Part shown: one piece after another, positions 26,150 to 36,026 of the stretch
Layout of the letters: the number at the start of each line of letters is the position of its first letter
Numbering within the stretch: position 1 is the first letter of the stretch
DNA from: an uncultured Alphaproteobacteria bacterium
GTDB lineage: Bacteria > Pseudomonadota > Alphaproteobacteria > Rhodospirillales > Rhodospirillaceae
Length of the DNA stretch: 64,000 nt
Assembly: GCA_900079695.1 (NCBI GenBank)
Contig: LT599022.1
Span: 3,571,301 to 3,635,300 of the forward strand
Direction of reading: 5' to 3'
Position numbers and translations under genes: made by a program
The notes under the pieces: generated by a model
The model's database searches: none
Told to the model about the DNA's origin: nothing
Seen by the model: only the letters and a program-made list of their open reading frames with translations

Positions 26150-27384
26150 TCCGCTTCATTCTCGCCGACCTCCGCCGCCTGTGGGCGGGGGCGTTCACGG
26201 TTTCGCTGCTGGTGGCGCTCGCGGTCGGCCTCGGCGTCGGCGTGACGCTGGTCGAGCGCGGCCTGCGCCTCGGCTCGGCGCGCGCGGCGGCGAAGTTCGA
26301 TCTCGTCGTCGGCGCGCCCGGCAGCGCCACGCAACTGGTGCTGTCGTCGGTGTTCCTCGACCCCGCGCCGCTGCCGCTGGTGCCGGGCGCGGTGCTGGCC
26401 AGGCTCGCCGCCGATCCGCGCGTCGCCTGGGCGTCGCCGGTCGGGTTCGGCGATTCGGTGGGCGGGTCGCCGGTGGTGGGGGTGACGCCGACCCTGATCG
26501 CCGAAACCGCGCGGGGGTTTGCCGCGGGCCGCACCTTCGCCGCCGAGGGCGAGGCGGTGGCGGGCGCCGCCGCTCCGGTCGCGTTGGGCGAGACGCTGAC
26601 GCCCACCCACGGCCTCGCGGGCGCGGGCGGGCACCGCCACACCGACGTCGCCTATACCGTGGTCGGCCGCCTCGCGCCCACCGGCACCGCGTGGGACACC
26701 GCGATCCTGGTGCCGATCCAGGCGGTCTGGCACGTTCACGGCCTCGGCGGCCACCACGACGAACATGAGGAGCACGACGACCACGACGCGCACGCGCCCC
26801 ACGGCGGCTTCGACGCCGACGCGCCGCTCGACGCGGACTGGGACGAAGCGCCCGGCGTGCCCGCGATCCTGGTGAAGCCGAAATCGGTGGCCGACGCCTA
26901 CACCCTGCGCCGCGACTATCGCGACGGCGGCACCCTCGCGGTGTTTCCCGCCGAGGTGCTGACCGCGCTCTACGCCACCCTCGGCGACGCCCGCGCGGTG
27001 CTCGCCGCGATCGCTGCCGGGGCGCAGGCGCTGGTGGCGGCCGCGCTGGTGCTGGTGGCGGTGGTGCACGTCGGCCAGCGCCGCCGCCAGATCGGCGCGC
27101 TGCGGGCGTTCGGCGCACCGCGCGGCGCGGTGTTCGCGCTGGTGTGGGGGGAACTGATGGCGCTGGTGGTCGTCGGGCTCGCGCTCGGCCACGCGCTCGG
27201 CTATGCCGCCGCCCGCGGTCTCGCGGCGCGCTTCGCCGCCGAGCGCGGGGTGAGCCTGCCGGTGGCGTTCGCGCCCGCCGATGCCGCCGTGGCGCTCGCG
27301 CTGCTGGCCGCCGCCGCCGCGTTCGCCGCGATTCCGGCGTGGCGGGCCTTCCGCGCGCCGCCGGTCGAGGCGCTCAGGGATTGA
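26146..27384 (+). CDS. FtsX-like ABC permease with His-rich periplasmic loop
   Basis: A 412-residue FtsX/MacB-type permease. One helix lies near the N-terminus (about 14-34) and three near the C-terminus (about 285-305, 330-355, 375-395), with a large periplasmic domain between. In that domain residues 196-219 hold nine histidines with several Asp/Glu (HxH...HHDEHEEHDDHD...), plus an HRH at 163-165. This is the composition of zinc-binding loops. It pairs with the ATPase just upstream. Metal transport is inferred from the loop and the neighbouring metal-dependent phosphatase; lipoprotein or lipid transport is the alternative. The 3' end overlaps the convergent kinase gene by 11 bases. Confidence 0.85.
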   Translation: MIRFILADLRRLWAGAFTVSLLVALAVGLGVGVTLVERGLRLGSARAAAKFDLVVGAPGSATQLVLSSVFLDPAPLPLVPGAVLARLAADPRVAWASPVGFGDSVGGSPVVGVTPTLIAETARGFAAGRTFAAEGEAVAGAAAPVALGETLTPTHGLAGAGGHRHTDVAYTVVGRLAPTGTAWDTAILVPIQAVWHVHGLGGHHDEHEEHDDHDAHAPHGGFDADAPLDADWDEAPGVPAILVKPKSVADAYTLRRDYRDGGTLAVFPAEVLTALYATLGDARAVLAAIAAGAQALVAAALVLVAVVHVGQRRRQIGALRAFGAPRGAVFALVWGELMALVVVGLALGHALGYAAARGLAARFAAERGVSLPVAFAPADAAVALALLAAAAAFAAIPAWRAFRAPPVEALRD

Positions 27385-27880
27385 GGTGCGCCGCGATCTC
27401 GGCGACGCACGCCGGGACCGTGCGCCCGGCGGTGTCGACCACCGCGCGGGGGCGGTTCCAGGGCCGGTAGTCGCGCGCCGTCACCGCCGCCCAGTCCGGC
27501 GGCACGAGGCCGGGCACCTCGGCGCTCCGGCTCTCGACGCGGCGGCGGTGTTCGGCGGCGTCGGAACAGATCACCTCGATTTCCACCACCCGCGCTCCGG
27601 CGCGCAGGCCCGCGTCGCGCCAGACGTCGCGGGACTGCGGCCAGGGGTTCACGCAGTCCGCGATCACCGTGCGGCCGAGGCGGAGGTTGTCCTCGGCCAC
27701 GGCGCAGGCGGCGCGGTATCCGGCGTCGTCGAGGGAACCCGGCACCACGCCGCTGGCGCGGATCGCCTGTTCGATCGAGTCGATGCGCAGCCACATCGCG
27801 CCGATGCGGGCGGCGAGGGCGCGGGCGAGGGTGGATTTTCCGGTTCCCGGCAGTCCGGCGAGGGAAATCAGCAGCGACAT
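27374..27880 (-). CDS. P-loop kinase of the AAA/zeta-kinase-like superfamily
   Basis: A 168-residue protein starting MSLLISLAGLPGTGKSTLAR, a clear Walker A (GLPGTGKST). A lid-like segment follows (RIDSIEQAIRAS), and a conserved VIADCVNPWPQSRDVW stretch resembles small nucleoside or antibiotic kinases. It probably phosphorylates a small molecule; the substrate is unknown. The C-terminus overlaps the convergent permease gene by 11 bases. The LysE-type gene lies 7 bases upstream on the same strand, so the two are likely co-transcribed. Confidence 0.75.
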   Translation of the reverse strand: MSLLISLAGLPGTGKSTLARALAARIGAMWLRIDSIEQAIRASGVVPGSLDDAGYRAACAVAEDNLRLGRTVIADCVNPWPQSRDVWRDAGLRAGARVVEIEVICSDAAEHRRRVESRSAEVPGLVPPDWAAVTARDYRPWNRPRAVVDTAGRTVPACVAEIAAHLNP

Positions 27881-27887
27881 GAGGCGT

Positions 27888-28505
27888 TCATGGGCGTTGC
27901 GTCAGGGCGAGGCGGATGCCGAGACCGACGAACAGCGCGCCGAGGGCGCGGTCGCTCCAGCGCCGCAGGCGGTCGTTCGCGAAGCGCCCGGCGCGTGCGG
28001 CGAACAGCGCCACGCAGACGTTCCAGAGCGTGCCGTTGACGTTGAAGATCAGCCCGAGCGCGAGGAACGCCAGCGGCTTGGTCGGCGCATCGGCGTCGAT
28101 GAACTGCGGCAGGAAGGCGAGGAAGAACAGCGCGACCTTGGGGTTGAGGACGTTGGTGAGGAACCCCTGCCAGAACACCGGACGGGTGGGGAGCGGCGCG
28201 GCCGGAGCGGCGGCGGTCCCGGCGGCGAACGCCATGCGCAGGCCGAGGTAGACGAGATAGGCGGCGCCGATCAGCTTCATCGCGGCGAACGCGGCGGCGG
28301 ATGCGGCGATCAGCGCCGAGACGCCGAGCGCGGCGGCGGCGATGTGGACGAGGCAGCCCGCGCCGATGCCGAGCGCGGCGACCACGCCCGCGCGTGCGCC
28401 CGAGCGGAGGCTGCGGCCGATGACGTAGGCGGTGTCCGGCCCCGGCGTGAGGTTGAGGGCGAGCCCGGCGAGGACGAAGATCCAGAGGTCGTGGATGCCC
28501 GGCAT
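27888..28505 (-). CDS. LysE/RhtB-family amino acid exporter
   Basis: A 205-residue inner-membrane protein with about six helices. The N-terminal LNLTPGPDTAYVIGRSLRSGARAG is the LysE/RhtB hallmark, followed by GAAYLVYLGLRM and the second motif FLTNVLNPKVALFFLAFLPQF. Family members export amino acids such as homoserine, threonine or lysine. thrB lies about 1 kb upstream on the same strand. The gene starts 10 bases after the yqgE stop. The substrate is not determined. Confidence 0.9.
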   Translation of the reverse strand: MPGIHDLWIFVLAGLALNLTPGPDTAYVIGRSLRSGARAGVVAALGIGAGCLVHIAAAALGVSALIAASAAAFAAMKLIGAAYLVYLGLRMAFAAGTAAAPAAPLPTRPVFWQGFLTNVLNPKVALFFLAFLPQFIDADAPTKPLAFLALGLIFNVNGTLWNVCVALFAARAGRFANDRLRRWSDRALGALFVGLGIRLALTQRP

Positions 28506-28515
28506 CGCGCGGGCC

Positions 28516-29091
28516 TCAGGCGTTGCCTGCGGTGGAGGAGAGCTTGGCGGGGTCGATGCCGAGCTTGGCGATCGCGCGCTGCCACTTCTTCGGGTTGTCC
28601 TGGCCGAACAGCAGGACATCGTCGGCGGACACCACCAGCCAGGCGTTGTCGCGCAGCTCGGCGTCGAGCTGGCCCGCGCCCCAGCCGGAGTAGCCGAGCG
28701 CCATCAGGCACTGGCGCGGGCCGCGGCCTTCCGCCACCGCGCGCAGGATGTCGAGGGTGGCGGTGAGCGCCCGGCGGCTGTCCACCAGCATGCTCGAATC
28801 CGTCATGAAGTCGGACGAATGCAGCACGAAGCCGCGCCCCGGTTCGACCGGACCGCCGAAGTGCACCGGCATGTCGACGCACGCCGGGGTCAGCGGAATG
28901 TTGAGCTGTTCCATCAGCTTCGACAGCGGCATGTCGGGCAGTTCGCGGTTGAGCACGATGCCCATCGCGCCCTCGGGCGAGTGCGCGCACAGGTAGACTA
29001 CCGCGTGCTCGAAGCGCGGATCCTGCATCGCCGGCATCGCCACGAGGCATTGCCCGGTGAGGTATCCCGGTTCGGAGGCGGGCGCGGACAT
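28516..29091 (-). CDS. yqgE: YqgE/AlgH-family protein
   Basis: A 191-residue protein with the family opening YLTGQCLVAMPAMQDPRFEHAVVYLCAHS, then GAMGIVLNREL and the core HFGGPVEPGRGFVLH. Near the end is GYSGWGAGQLDAELRDNAWL, a strong family signature. YqgE is a conserved cytosolic protein of unclear function (AlgH in Pseudomonas). The ATG at 29091 follows GGGAGACCC. It lies in a minus-strand run with the LysE-type gene. Confidence 0.92.
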   Translation of the reverse strand: MSAPASEPGYLTGQCLVAMPAMQDPRFEHAVVYLCAHSPEGAMGIVLNRELPDMPLSKLMEQLNIPLTPACVDMPVHFGGPVEPGRGFVLHSSDFMTDSSMLVDSRRALTATLDILRAVAEGRGPRQCLMALGYSGWGAGQLDAELRDNAWLVVSADDVLLFGQDNPKKWQRAIAKLGIDPAKLSSTAGNA

Positions 29092-29152
29092 GGGTCTCCC
29101 TTCGCGGTCGGTTCCCCAGCACCCTACTTGAGGGGGCGCGCCGGGGCAAGGA

Positions 29153-29599
29153 TCAGGGTTTGGGTTTGGCGGAACGCGGAATCGCCGCGCGGGCGAGGGC
29201 GTCGCAGCGTTCGTTCTCGGGGTGGCCGTCGTGGCCCTTCACCCAGGTCCAGGTGACGCGGTGCGGCGCCAGCGCGGCGTCCAGGCGCTGCCACAGGTCG
29301 ACGTTCTTCACCGGCTGTTTCGCCGCGGTTTTCCAGCCGCGCGCCTTCCAGCCGCGCAGCCATTGCGTCACCCCCTTCATCACGTATTCGCTGTCGGTGC
29401 AGAGGGCGACGCGGCAGGGGCGGGAGAGGGCTTCGAGTCCGGCGATCGCCGCCATCAGCTCCATGCGGTTGTTGGTGGTGAGGGCCTCGCCGCCGGACAG
29501 CTCCTTCTCCACGCCCTTGCAGCGCAGAATCGCCCCCCAGCCGCCCGGGCCCGGATTGCCCGAGCACGCGCCGTCGGTATAGAGCTCGACCTCGGTCAT
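29153..29599 (-). CDS. rnhA: ribonuclease HI
   Basis: A 148-residue RNase HI that cleaves RNA in RNA-DNA hybrids. All four catalytic acids are visible: Asp in [17 protein letters not shown], Glu in NNRMELMAA, Asp in LCTDSEYV and Asp in ENERCDALA. The KGHDGHPEN loop is also present. Length and order match the E. coli enzyme. It overlaps the end of thrB by ATGA, in the ispH-thrB-rnhA arrangement seen in many alphaproteobacteria. Confidence 0.96.
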   Translation of the reverse strand: MTEVELYTDGACSGNPGPGGWGAILRCKGVEKELSGGEALTTNNRMELMAAIAGLEALSRPCRVALCTDSEYVMKGVTQWLRGWKARGWKTAAKQPVKNVDLWQRLDAALAPHRVTWTWVKGHDGHPENERCDALARAAIPRSAKPKP

Positions 29600-30564
29600 G
29601 CGTCGACGCCGTAGGCGCCGGGACCGGCGAGGCCGCGGTGGAAGCGCGCGATGCGCAGGTACTCGAGCGGGTCCTTCGGCCGCACCAGCGCGCCCGGCGG
29701 GGTGTTGAGCCAGTCGTAGAGGCGGGTGAGGAGGAACCGCACCGCCGCGCCGCGCGCGAGCAGCGGCAGCGCCGCGGTCTCGGCGGCCGACAGCGGGCGG
29801 ATCGCGGCGTAGGAGTCGAGCAGGCGGCGCGCCTTGGTGACGTTGAACGCGCGGTCGGGCTCGAAGCACCAGGCGTTCATCGCGATCACCAGATCGTAGG
29901 CGTAGAGGTCGGCGCAGGCGAAGTAGAAGTCGATCACGCCGGAGACGGCTTCGCCGCGGAAGAACACGTTGTCGGGGAACAGGTCGGCGTGGATCACCCC
30001 TTTCGGCAGGTCGGCGGGCCAGAGCCGTTCGAGGTCGTCGAGGTCCGTCGCGATCTCGGCGGCGAGGCCGGGCATCACCTCGTCGGCGCGGTCGCGCGCA
30101 AGCTCGAACAGCGGCCGCCAGCCGTCCACCGAAAGGGCGTTGCGGCGGGTCGCGGGATAGTCCGCCCCGGCGAGGTGGAGCCGCGCCAGCGCCGCGCCGA
30201 CCCCGGCGCAATGGGCGACGCCGATGTGGCGCGGCGACAGCCCCTTGAGAAAGCTGAACAGCGCCGCCGGACGCCCCGCGAGGGTGCGCAGCGCCTCGCC
30301 GTCCTTGGCCGCGATCGGCAGCGGGCAGGTGACGCCGCGCCCGGCGAGGTGGCGCATCAGCCCGAGGAACCACGGCAGGTCGGCGGGGTTCACGCGCTTT
30401 TCGTAGAGGGTGAGGATGTAGCTCGCGCCGTCGTCGGTCTGGACCAGGAAGTTGGAGTTCTCGACTCCCTCGGCGATGCCCTTGAACGACACCACGTCGG
30501 CGATGTCGTAGGCGGCGGCGAATCCTTCGAGGTCCGCGTCGGAGACGTCGGTGTAAACGGCCAT
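29596..30564 (-). CDS. thrB: homoserine kinase (ThrB, APH-fold type)
   Basis: A 322-residue kinase making O-phosphohomoserine for threonine synthase. It is the aminoglycoside-phosphotransferase-like type: [15 protein letters not shown] opening, [11 protein letters not shown] nucleotide loop, catalytic [16 protein letters not shown] (HxDxxxxN) and metal Asp in GVIDFYFA. The product feeds the thrC enzyme encoded at 14926-16332. It sits 59 bases after the ispH stop and overlaps rnhA. Confidence 0.95.
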   Translation of the reverse strand: MAVYTDVSDADLEGFAAAYDIADVVSFKGIAEGVENSNFLVQTDDGASYILTLYEKRVNPADLPWFLGLMRHLAGRGVTCPLPIAAKDGEALRTLAGRPAALFSFLKGLSPRHIGVAHCAGVGAALARLHLAGADYPATRRNALSVDGWRPLFELARDRADEVMPGLAAEIATDLDDLERLWPADLPKGVIHADLFPDNVFFRGEAVSGVIDFYFACADLYAYDLVIAMNAWCFEPDRAFNVTKARRLLDSYAAIRPLSAAETAALPLLARGAAVRFLLTRLYDWLNTPPGALVRPKDPLEYLRIARFHRGLAGPGAYGVDA

Positions 30565-30623
30565 GGAATCCCTCCCTTGCGACGCAAGGGTATATGACAA
30601 GCGGACGGCGGACGCCAGCGCGA

Positions 30624-31583
30624 TCAGCCGTCCGCCGGGACCTTGCGCACCTCGGGCGGGAGCTTGAAGACGACGTCCTCGACGACGTGGCGGGCGGTCT
30701 CGACCGAGAGCGCGCGGCGCGCCGCGAGGGCGGCGAGCACGCCCTCCACCAGCACCTCGGGGGCCGAGGCTCCGGCGGTGATGCCGAGGCGCTCGACGCC
30801 GTCGAGGCTCGGCCAGTCGATCTCCTCCGGCCCCTGCAGCAGCCGCGCGTCGGCGCAGCCCGCGCCCGCGGCGACCTCGACGAGGCGGCGCGAGTTCGAC
30901 GAATTCGGCGCGCCGATCACCCACACCGCGTCGCACGACGCCGCGATCGCGCGCACCGCCGCCTGGCGGTTGGTGGTGGCGAAGCAGATGTCCTCGCGCT
31001 TCGGCCCGGCGAGAGCGGGGAAGCGGCGCTTGAGGATCGCGACGATGTCGCGGGTCTCCTCGACCGACAGGGTGGTCTGGGTGACGTAGGCGAGGCGGTC
31101 GGGGGTGGCGGGAGCCACCGTCTCGGCGTCTGCGCGGGTCTCGACCAGGAGGATGCGGCCGTCCTCGACCTGCCCCATGGTGCCGATCACCTCCGGGTGC
31201 CCGGCGTGGCCGATGAGGATGATCTGGTTGCCCGCCGCGGCGTGGCGCGCGGCTTCGATATGGACCTTGGACACCAGCGGGCAGGTGGCGTCGACGTTTC
31301 GCAGGCCGCGGCGCTTCGCCTCGGCGGGCACCGACTTCGGCACGCCGTGGGCGGAGAACACCACCGTCGCGTCGTCGGGCACCGCGTCGAGCTCGTCGAC
31401 GAACACCGCGCCCTTGGCCTCCAGGCTTTCGACGACGAAGCGGTTGTGGACGATCTCGTGGCGCACGTAGACGGGCGCGCCGCGGGTTTCGAGCAGACGC
31501 TCGACGATCTGTACGGCGCGGTCGACGCCGGCGCAGAAACCGCGCGGCGCGGCGAGGACGACGGAGAGGGGCGGCAGCGGCAT
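30624..31583 (-). CDS. ispH: 4-hydroxy-3-methylbut-2-enyl diphosphate reductase
   Basis: A 319-residue iron-sulfur enzyme, the last step of the MEP isoprenoid pathway, giving IPP and DMAPP. The three cluster cysteines are seen: Cys17 in [12 protein letters not shown], one in VDATCPLV and one in [11 protein letters not shown]. The HGVP motif ([10 protein letters not shown]) and the GAPNSSNS loop are also present. The ATG at 31583 is preceded by GGAGGTCCG. A divergent lipoprotein gene starts 153 bases away. Confidence 0.96.
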   Translation of the reverse strand: MPLPPLSVVLAAPRGFCAGVDRAVQIVERLLETRGAPVYVRHEIVHNRFVVESLEAKGAVFVDELDAVPDDATVVFSAHGVPKSVPAEAKRRGLRNVDATCPLVSKVHIEAARHAAAGNQIILIGHAGHPEVIGTMGQVEDGRILLVETRADAETVAPATPDRLAYVTQTTLSVEETRDIVAILKRRFPALAGPKREDICFATTNRQAAVRAIAASCDAVWVIGAPNSSNSRRLVEVAAGAGCADARLLQGPEEIDWPSLDGVERLGITAGASAPEVLVEGVLAALAARRALSVETARHVVEDVVFKLPPEVRKVPADG

Positions 31584-31736
31584 CGGACCTCCGGAGGTTC
31601 CACGGTTGACCAGGATGTAGCAAACCCCGGCGCGAATCGAAAGGGCGCGGCGGCGATTTCGGCGGGAATGCGGTTGCCGCGGCGGACGCCATCGGCTATC
31701 ACCAAAGCGGAATTCTCGCCAGAAAGGGGTGCTCCG

Positions 31737-32309
31737 ATGAGCCGTCGTTTCGATCTCGGGTTGGCCGCGCGGGGCGCCGCCCTGCTGGTGGCGCTGGGCG
31801 GTCTCGCCGGGTGCGGCATCTTCGACAAGAAGGAGCCGCCCGCCCCCTGTCCGCAGGTGCGCATCGATCGCGACACCGCCAAGATCACGCGCTTCCAGGG
31901 CTCGGGCACCGACGTCACCGACACCCTGATCGAGGCCGAGATCACCGGCTATACCGGCACCTGCGAGGTGCGGCCGGACGATCACGAGGTGCTGATGACC
32001 CTCAACGCCACCTTCCTCGCCACCGTCGGCCCCGCCACCCCGGCGCAGCCCGACGGCAGCCGCAAGCAACGCTTCAAGTACTTCGTCGCGCTGCCGGATT
32101 TCTATCCGCATCCGGCGGGCAAGCAGGTGTTCGAAACCGAGGTCACGTTCCCGCCGAACGTCAACCAGGTGCGCTACCGCGACGCCGAGGTGGCGCTCAA
32201 GATTCCGCTCACCAAGTCGGTGTCGTCGGGCGACGTGCGGGTCTATCTCGGCATGCAGCTCGACCGCGACCAGCTCGAGTTCAACCGGCGCAACCAGCCG
32301 CAATACTGA
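31737..32309 (+). CDS. putative lipoprotein of unknown function
   Basis: 190 residues with a lipoprotein signal: basic start ([13 protein letters not shown]), hydrophobic stretch and a lipobox LAGC at about residues 23-26, followed by [13 protein letters not shown]. The mature part is beta-rich with no recognised family ([20 protein letters not shown], later [12 protein letters not shown]). It probably lies in the outer-membrane or periplasmic face. It is transcribed divergently from ispH and stands 106 bases before the PilJ/GGDEF/EAL gene. Confidence 0.75.
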   Translation: MSRRFDLGLAARGAALLVALGGLAGCGIFDKKEPPAPCPQVRIDRDTAKITRFQGSGTDVTDTLIEAEITGYTGTCEVRPDDHEVLMTLNATFLATVGPATPAQPDGSRKQRFKYFVALPDFYPHPAGKQVFETEVTFPPNVNQVRYRDAEVALKIPLTKSVSSGDVRVYLGMQLDRDQLEFNRRNQPQY

Positions 32310-32415
32310 GCGCGCTGCAACCTCAGGTTCTTGACTCCCCCCGCCACGCAGGTACCTTTGCGGGAGAGGTCTCGCCCACGGGGCGACGATCCTCGCCGTC
32401 CTGCCGGGGGAAACG

Positions 32416-34836
32416 ATGGGGCTCGAACCGGATAGCGTCTCCAGATTCCGGAGCCATCGCTTCGCGACCTTCAGCTACGTGACGGCGCTGGCGCTGATCG
32501 CCTCGCTGTCGATCGGCACCCACGCGCTGATCGATTCGATCGTGCGGGAGCAGCAGACCACCGCCAAGGTGATCAACGTCGCCGGACGGCAACGGATGCT
32601 GTCGCAGCGCATCGCCGGCCTCGGCCTCGAAGTCTCGATCCTGCCGCCGGGGGTGGAGCGGGCGCGGGCGCTCGACGATCTCGGCGAGTCGGTGGCGCTG
32701 ATGGAGCGCTCCTACCGCGCGCTGCGGCGCGGCGACGCGGTCTTCGGCATGGCCTCGGCGGACAGCGAGCGCCTGCGCCGCCTCTACGACCAGCCGCCGG
32801 TCGAACTCGGGGCGCATCTCGACCGTTTCCTCGGTCATGCCCGCGACTTCCTCGCCAACGCCCGCCTCGGCATCGCCGATCCGGAGTCGCTCGCGGCGGT
32901 GCGCGCGGCGGCGCGGCGCGATCTCGTCGACGCGCTCGACGTCGCGGTGATCGCCTACCAGGACGACAGCGAGGACGCGATCCGCCGCCTCCGCCACGTT
33001 CTGTTCGCGGTGCTGGGGGGAATGCTCGTCACTCTCGTCGCCGAGGCGGTGCTGATCTTCCGGCCGCTGTTCCGCCGCCTCGAGGAGCGCGAGCGCACGC
33101 TCGTCGATCTCGCCGCCGATCTCGATCAGGCGCTCACCCTGTCGACCGCCGAACTCCGGCTCGCCGGCAACGTCATCCAGCATACCGCCGAGGGCATCGT
33201 CGTAATCGACGCGGACGGGCTGATCCTGTCGGTCAATCCGGCGTGCTGCGACCTCATCGGCCTTTCGCGCGCCGAGCTGCTGGGGCAGCCGGTCGCGATC
33301 CTGCGGTCCGGCCGCCACGAGTCGGCGTTCTACGACGAGGTCTGGAGCGCGGTGCGCGCGACCGGCGGCTGGGCGGGCGAGCTGTGGATGCGCCGCCGCG
33401 ACAGCGTGTTTCTCGCCTACATGACGATCAACCCGCTGTCGCCCGATCTCGCCGACACCGGCGCCGCCTCGGTGGCGATCTTCGCCGACATCACCGCCCT
33501 GCGGGAGAAGGACGAGACGATCGAGCACATGATCTTCCACGACGCGCTGACCGGCCTCCCCAACCGCGACCTGGTTTGGGAGCGGCTGTCGGGAATCGCC
33601 GCGCGCTGCGCCGCGGACCGCGAAACCCGGGCGGTGATGTCGCTCGATTTCGACCGCTTCAAAGGCGTCAACGACGACTTCGGCCAGGACGCGGGCGACG
33701 CGGTGCTGCGGCAGGCGGCGGCGCGGCTGCTGGCGATGCTGCCCGCCGCCGACACCGTCGCGCGGATCGGCGCCGACGAGTTCGTGATTCTGCTGGAACC
33801 CCGCCCCGACGCCGCGTCGCTGGCGGCGCTGGCGTCGCGGATCGTTTCCGACCTCGCCCGGCCGTATCCGGTCGCGGGGCGCGAGATCCGCCTCGGGGTT
33901 TCGGCCGGGGTGGCGCTGTGCCCCGGCGACGGCGAGGGCGAGGCCGAGCTGTTGCGGCAGGCGGGCGGCGCGCGCCTGGTGGCGAAGCAGCAGGGCGGCG
34001 GCGCGCAGTTCTACCGCCCCGACATCGATCAGGCGCTGCGTCGCCGCCTGCGGGTCGAGGCGGCGCTGCGCGCGGCGGTGGCGGCCGAGGGGTTCCGTCT
34101 CGAATTCCAGCCCAAGCTCGTCCTGGCGGATGGCGTCGTCGAGGGCGTGGAGGCGCTGATCCGCTGGCGCGACCCCGAACTCGGCCCGGTTTCGCCCGCG
34201 GTGTTCGTGCCGATCGCCGAGGACATCGGCGCGATCGGCGCGATCGGCGAATGGGTGCTGCGGGAAGCCTGCCACGCGGCGCTGTCGTTGCGTAGGCACG
34301 GCTTCGAGGTGCCGGTGGCGGCGAACGTCTCGGCCAAGCAGCTGCTGGCGGGCGATCTGCCGGAGCGCGTCGCCGCGCTGCTCGCCGAGACCGGCGCGCC
34401 CGCCGGACTGCTGGAGATCGAGCTTACCGAAAGCTCGGTGATCTCCGATCCGGAGAGCACGGTGGCGCAGCTCGCGCGCCTGCGCGGCATGGGCGTGCGG
34501 GTCGCCCTCGACGATTTCGGCACCGGCTACTCGTCGCTCTCCTATCTGCGCAACCTGCCGGTCGATTTCGTCAAGATCGACCGCAGCTTCGTCTCGCACC
34601 TCGAAACCGCCGCCAACGACGTCACCGTCGCGCGCGGCATCGTCGCGCTCGGCCACGCCCTCGGGCTGCGGATCATCGCCGAGGGCATCGAAACCGAGGG
34701 GCAGGCGGCGGTGCTGCGCGAGATGGGGTGCGACGTCGGCCAGGGCTATCTCTATGCCCGGCCGTTGCCGGAGATCGAACTGCTCGGCTGGCTGGCGGCG
34801 CGGCGCGCCCCGGCGCTGGCGCACGGCATCGACTAG
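32416..34836 (+). CDS. membrane PilJ-N/PAS/GGDEF/EAL cyclic-di-GMP regulator
   Basis: An 806-residue inner-membrane signalling protein. A helix at about 20-40 and another at about 196-216 flank a periplasmic domain of the type IV pili chemotaxis sensor kind ([18 protein letters not shown]). A PAS domain follows (about 250-370), then a GGDEF domain with [10 protein letters not shown] and a GADEF active site. The EAL domain has [33 protein letters not shown] and AEGIETEGQ, so its phosphodiesterase residues look intact. GADEF differs from GGDEF at one Gly, so cyclase activity is uncertain. A GGGGG ribosome site precedes the ATG. Confidence 0.92.
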   Translation: MGLEPDSVSRFRSHRFATFSYVTALALIASLSIGTHALIDSIVREQQTTAKVINVAGRQRMLSQRIAGLGLEVSILPPGVERARALDDLGESVALMERSYRALRRGDAVFGMASADSERLRRLYDQPPVELGAHLDRFLGHARDFLANARLGIADPESLAAVRAAARRDLVDALDVAVIAYQDDSEDAIRRLRHVLFAVLGGMLVTLVAEAVLIFRPLFRRLEERERTLVDLAADLDQALTLSTAELRLAGNVIQHTAEGIVVIDADGLILSVNPACCDLIGLSRAELLGQPVAILRSGRHESAFYDEVWSAVRATGGWAGELWMRRRDSVFLAYMTINPLSPDLADTGAASVAIFADITALREKDETIEHMIFHDALTGLPNRDLVWERLSGIAARCAADRETRAVMSLDFDRFKGVNDDFGQDAGDAVLRQAAARLLAMLPAADTVARIGADEFVILLEPRPDAASLAALASRIVSDLARPYPVAGREIRLGVSAGVALCPGDGEGEAELLRQAGGARLVAKQQGGGAQFYRPDIDQALRRRLRVEAALRAAVAAEGFRLEFQPKLVLADGVVEGVEALIRWRDPELGPVSPAVFVPIAEDIGAIGAIGEWVLREACHAALSLRRHGFEVPVAANVSAKQLLAGDLPERVAALLAETGAPAGLLEIELTESSVISDPESTVAQLARLRGMGVRVALDDFGTGYSSLSYLRNLPVDFVKIDRSFVSHLETAANDVTVARGIVALGHALGLRIIAEGIETEGQAAVLREMGCDVGQGYLYARPLPEIELLGWLAARRAPALAHGID

Positions 34837-35130
34837 ACCGGCCCGAGTCGCGCGGTCGGCGCGGGGGCTTCGCCCCGTCGCGGCGGCGGCGGCGGTTTTC
34901 GCGTGAAACTGGTTGCGGTTTCGCCGTGCCTTTGAGTCATGTGAAAACCACACCTACAAAAAAGGGTGGGATTCGTGCCCTACCCGCTTGCCTGTTCGGG
35001 TGGTGCGCTCTATTGTCGGACGAAAAGCGCCCGGCTGAGGGGCGGGCGCGTCGGCCCGGGGTCCGGGTCGGCGTCGGGGGCGGAGGGACCGGTCGGTCCC
35101 CCGTCGCAAGGTTGGTCGCAAGGGTTCAGG

Positions 35131-35778
35131 ATGTCCGGAAAGAAGCGGAAGTCGATACAGCGCAAGTCCCCCATCGAAGTGATGATCGCCGAGAAGAACC
35201 CATTGCTGCAAAGCGGGTTGATCCGGCTGTTCGCGGCGGACGACCGGTTCGTTCTGGTGTCGATGGCGCCCGACGGCGAGCGCTTCCTCACCGCCGCGGA
35301 AAACGTGCGCTTCGACGTCGGGGTGATCGGTTGGGAGATGCCGTACCTCGGCGGGCGCGGCGTGCTCGAGGCGTTCCTGAGGAAGGAGCGCACCGCCCGC
35401 CTGATCGTCTATACCGGCTCCTCCAATCCGTCGATTCCGGTGGAGGCCGAAATGCTGGGGGCCTGGGGCTTCTGCTCGAAGTCCGATCCCGGCGCCAATC
35501 TCCTCGAAACCATCGCCGCGGTCGCCGACGGCCGCAAGGTTTTCCCGTTCGTCGCTTCGGCCAGGGCGGTCAACGATCCGCTCGCCGCGCTCACCCCGCG
35601 CGAACGCGAACTGCTCACCGCCCTTGCCGGCGGCATCACCAATGCCCAGATCGCGAAGCGCTTCGACATTTCGCTCAATACCGTGAAGTTCCATCTCAAG
35701 AACCTGTACGAGAAGCTCAACGTCGAGAATCGTTCGCAGGCGGTGGCGTTCTACCTCAGCAGCCGCAAGGTGGTGTAG
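35131..35778 (+). CDS. LuxR-type regulator with degenerate receiver domain
   Basis: A 215-residue protein shaped like a NarL-type response regulator, but the receiver (about 14-130) lacks key residues. The phospho-acceptor Asp position is Gly67 in FDVGVIGWEMP, and the acidic pair is Glu21-Lys22 (IAEKNP). Lys118 and Thr95 remain. The C-terminal LuxR domain is normal: LTPRERELLTALAGGITNAQIA, SLNTVKFHLKNLYEKL. It is therefore likely a phosphorylation-independent regulator. The ATG at 35131 with AAGGG upstream is preferred over one at 34966, which adds a low-complexity stretch. It lies between the GGDEF/EAL gene and the sugar-phosphate operon; targets are unknown. Confidence 0.82.
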   Translation: MSGKKRKSIQRKSPIEVMIAEKNPLLQSGLIRLFAADDRFVLVSMAPDGERFLTAAENVRFDVGVIGWEMPYLGGRGVLEAFLRKERTARLIVYTGSSNPSIPVEAEMLGAWGFCSKSDPGANLLETIAAVADGRKVFPFVASARAVNDPLAALTPRERELLTALAGGITNAQIAKRFDISLNTVKFHLKNLYEKLNVENRSQAVAFYLSSRKVV

Positions 35779-35810
35779 GCCTTGACTGTTGGGTGGGAAG
35801 GCGGGCGGTA

Positions 35811-35873
35811 GCCCCCTACCAAAGGCTTGGTAAGGGGCTTGCGCCGGAGCCGGGGGTGAGGTATCCCCGGCGC
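35811..35873. repeat. two tandem hairpins upstream of glpX
   Basis: GCCCCCTACCAA (35811-35822) pairs with TTGGTAAGGGGC (35827-35838), with one mismatch. Next to it GCGCCGG (35841-35847) pairs with CCGGCGC (35867-35873). They lie after the LuxR-type stop (35778) and 150-215 bases before glpX. They may terminate the regulator transcript or act in the leader of the sugar-phosphate operon; no U-run follows either. Confidence 0.5.
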
Positions 35874-36026
35874 CTGTCAGGCCGCCGCCCCGTGTGAGAG
35901 GTCTGCCGGAATGGGTGTCCCGACGCGGCCCGGAACCCGTTCCCCCGATTCCGCCCCAGTCCGGGGCATATGGGCCGCCCCGAGCCGTTCGCCCGCGCGC
36001 GCGGCGTCATTCGACGGGGGAGAAGC

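Noticed and set aside
32323..34953. An 876-codon antisense frame across the GGDEF/EAL gene
   Set aside because: No domain, no ribosome site, and the plus strand encodes an intact multidomain protein.
34966..35130. N-terminal extension of the LuxR-type regulator from an upstream ATG
   Set aside because: It adds a low-complexity Gly/Ser/Pro stretch; the ATG at 35131 has a ribosome site and begins just before the receiver fold.
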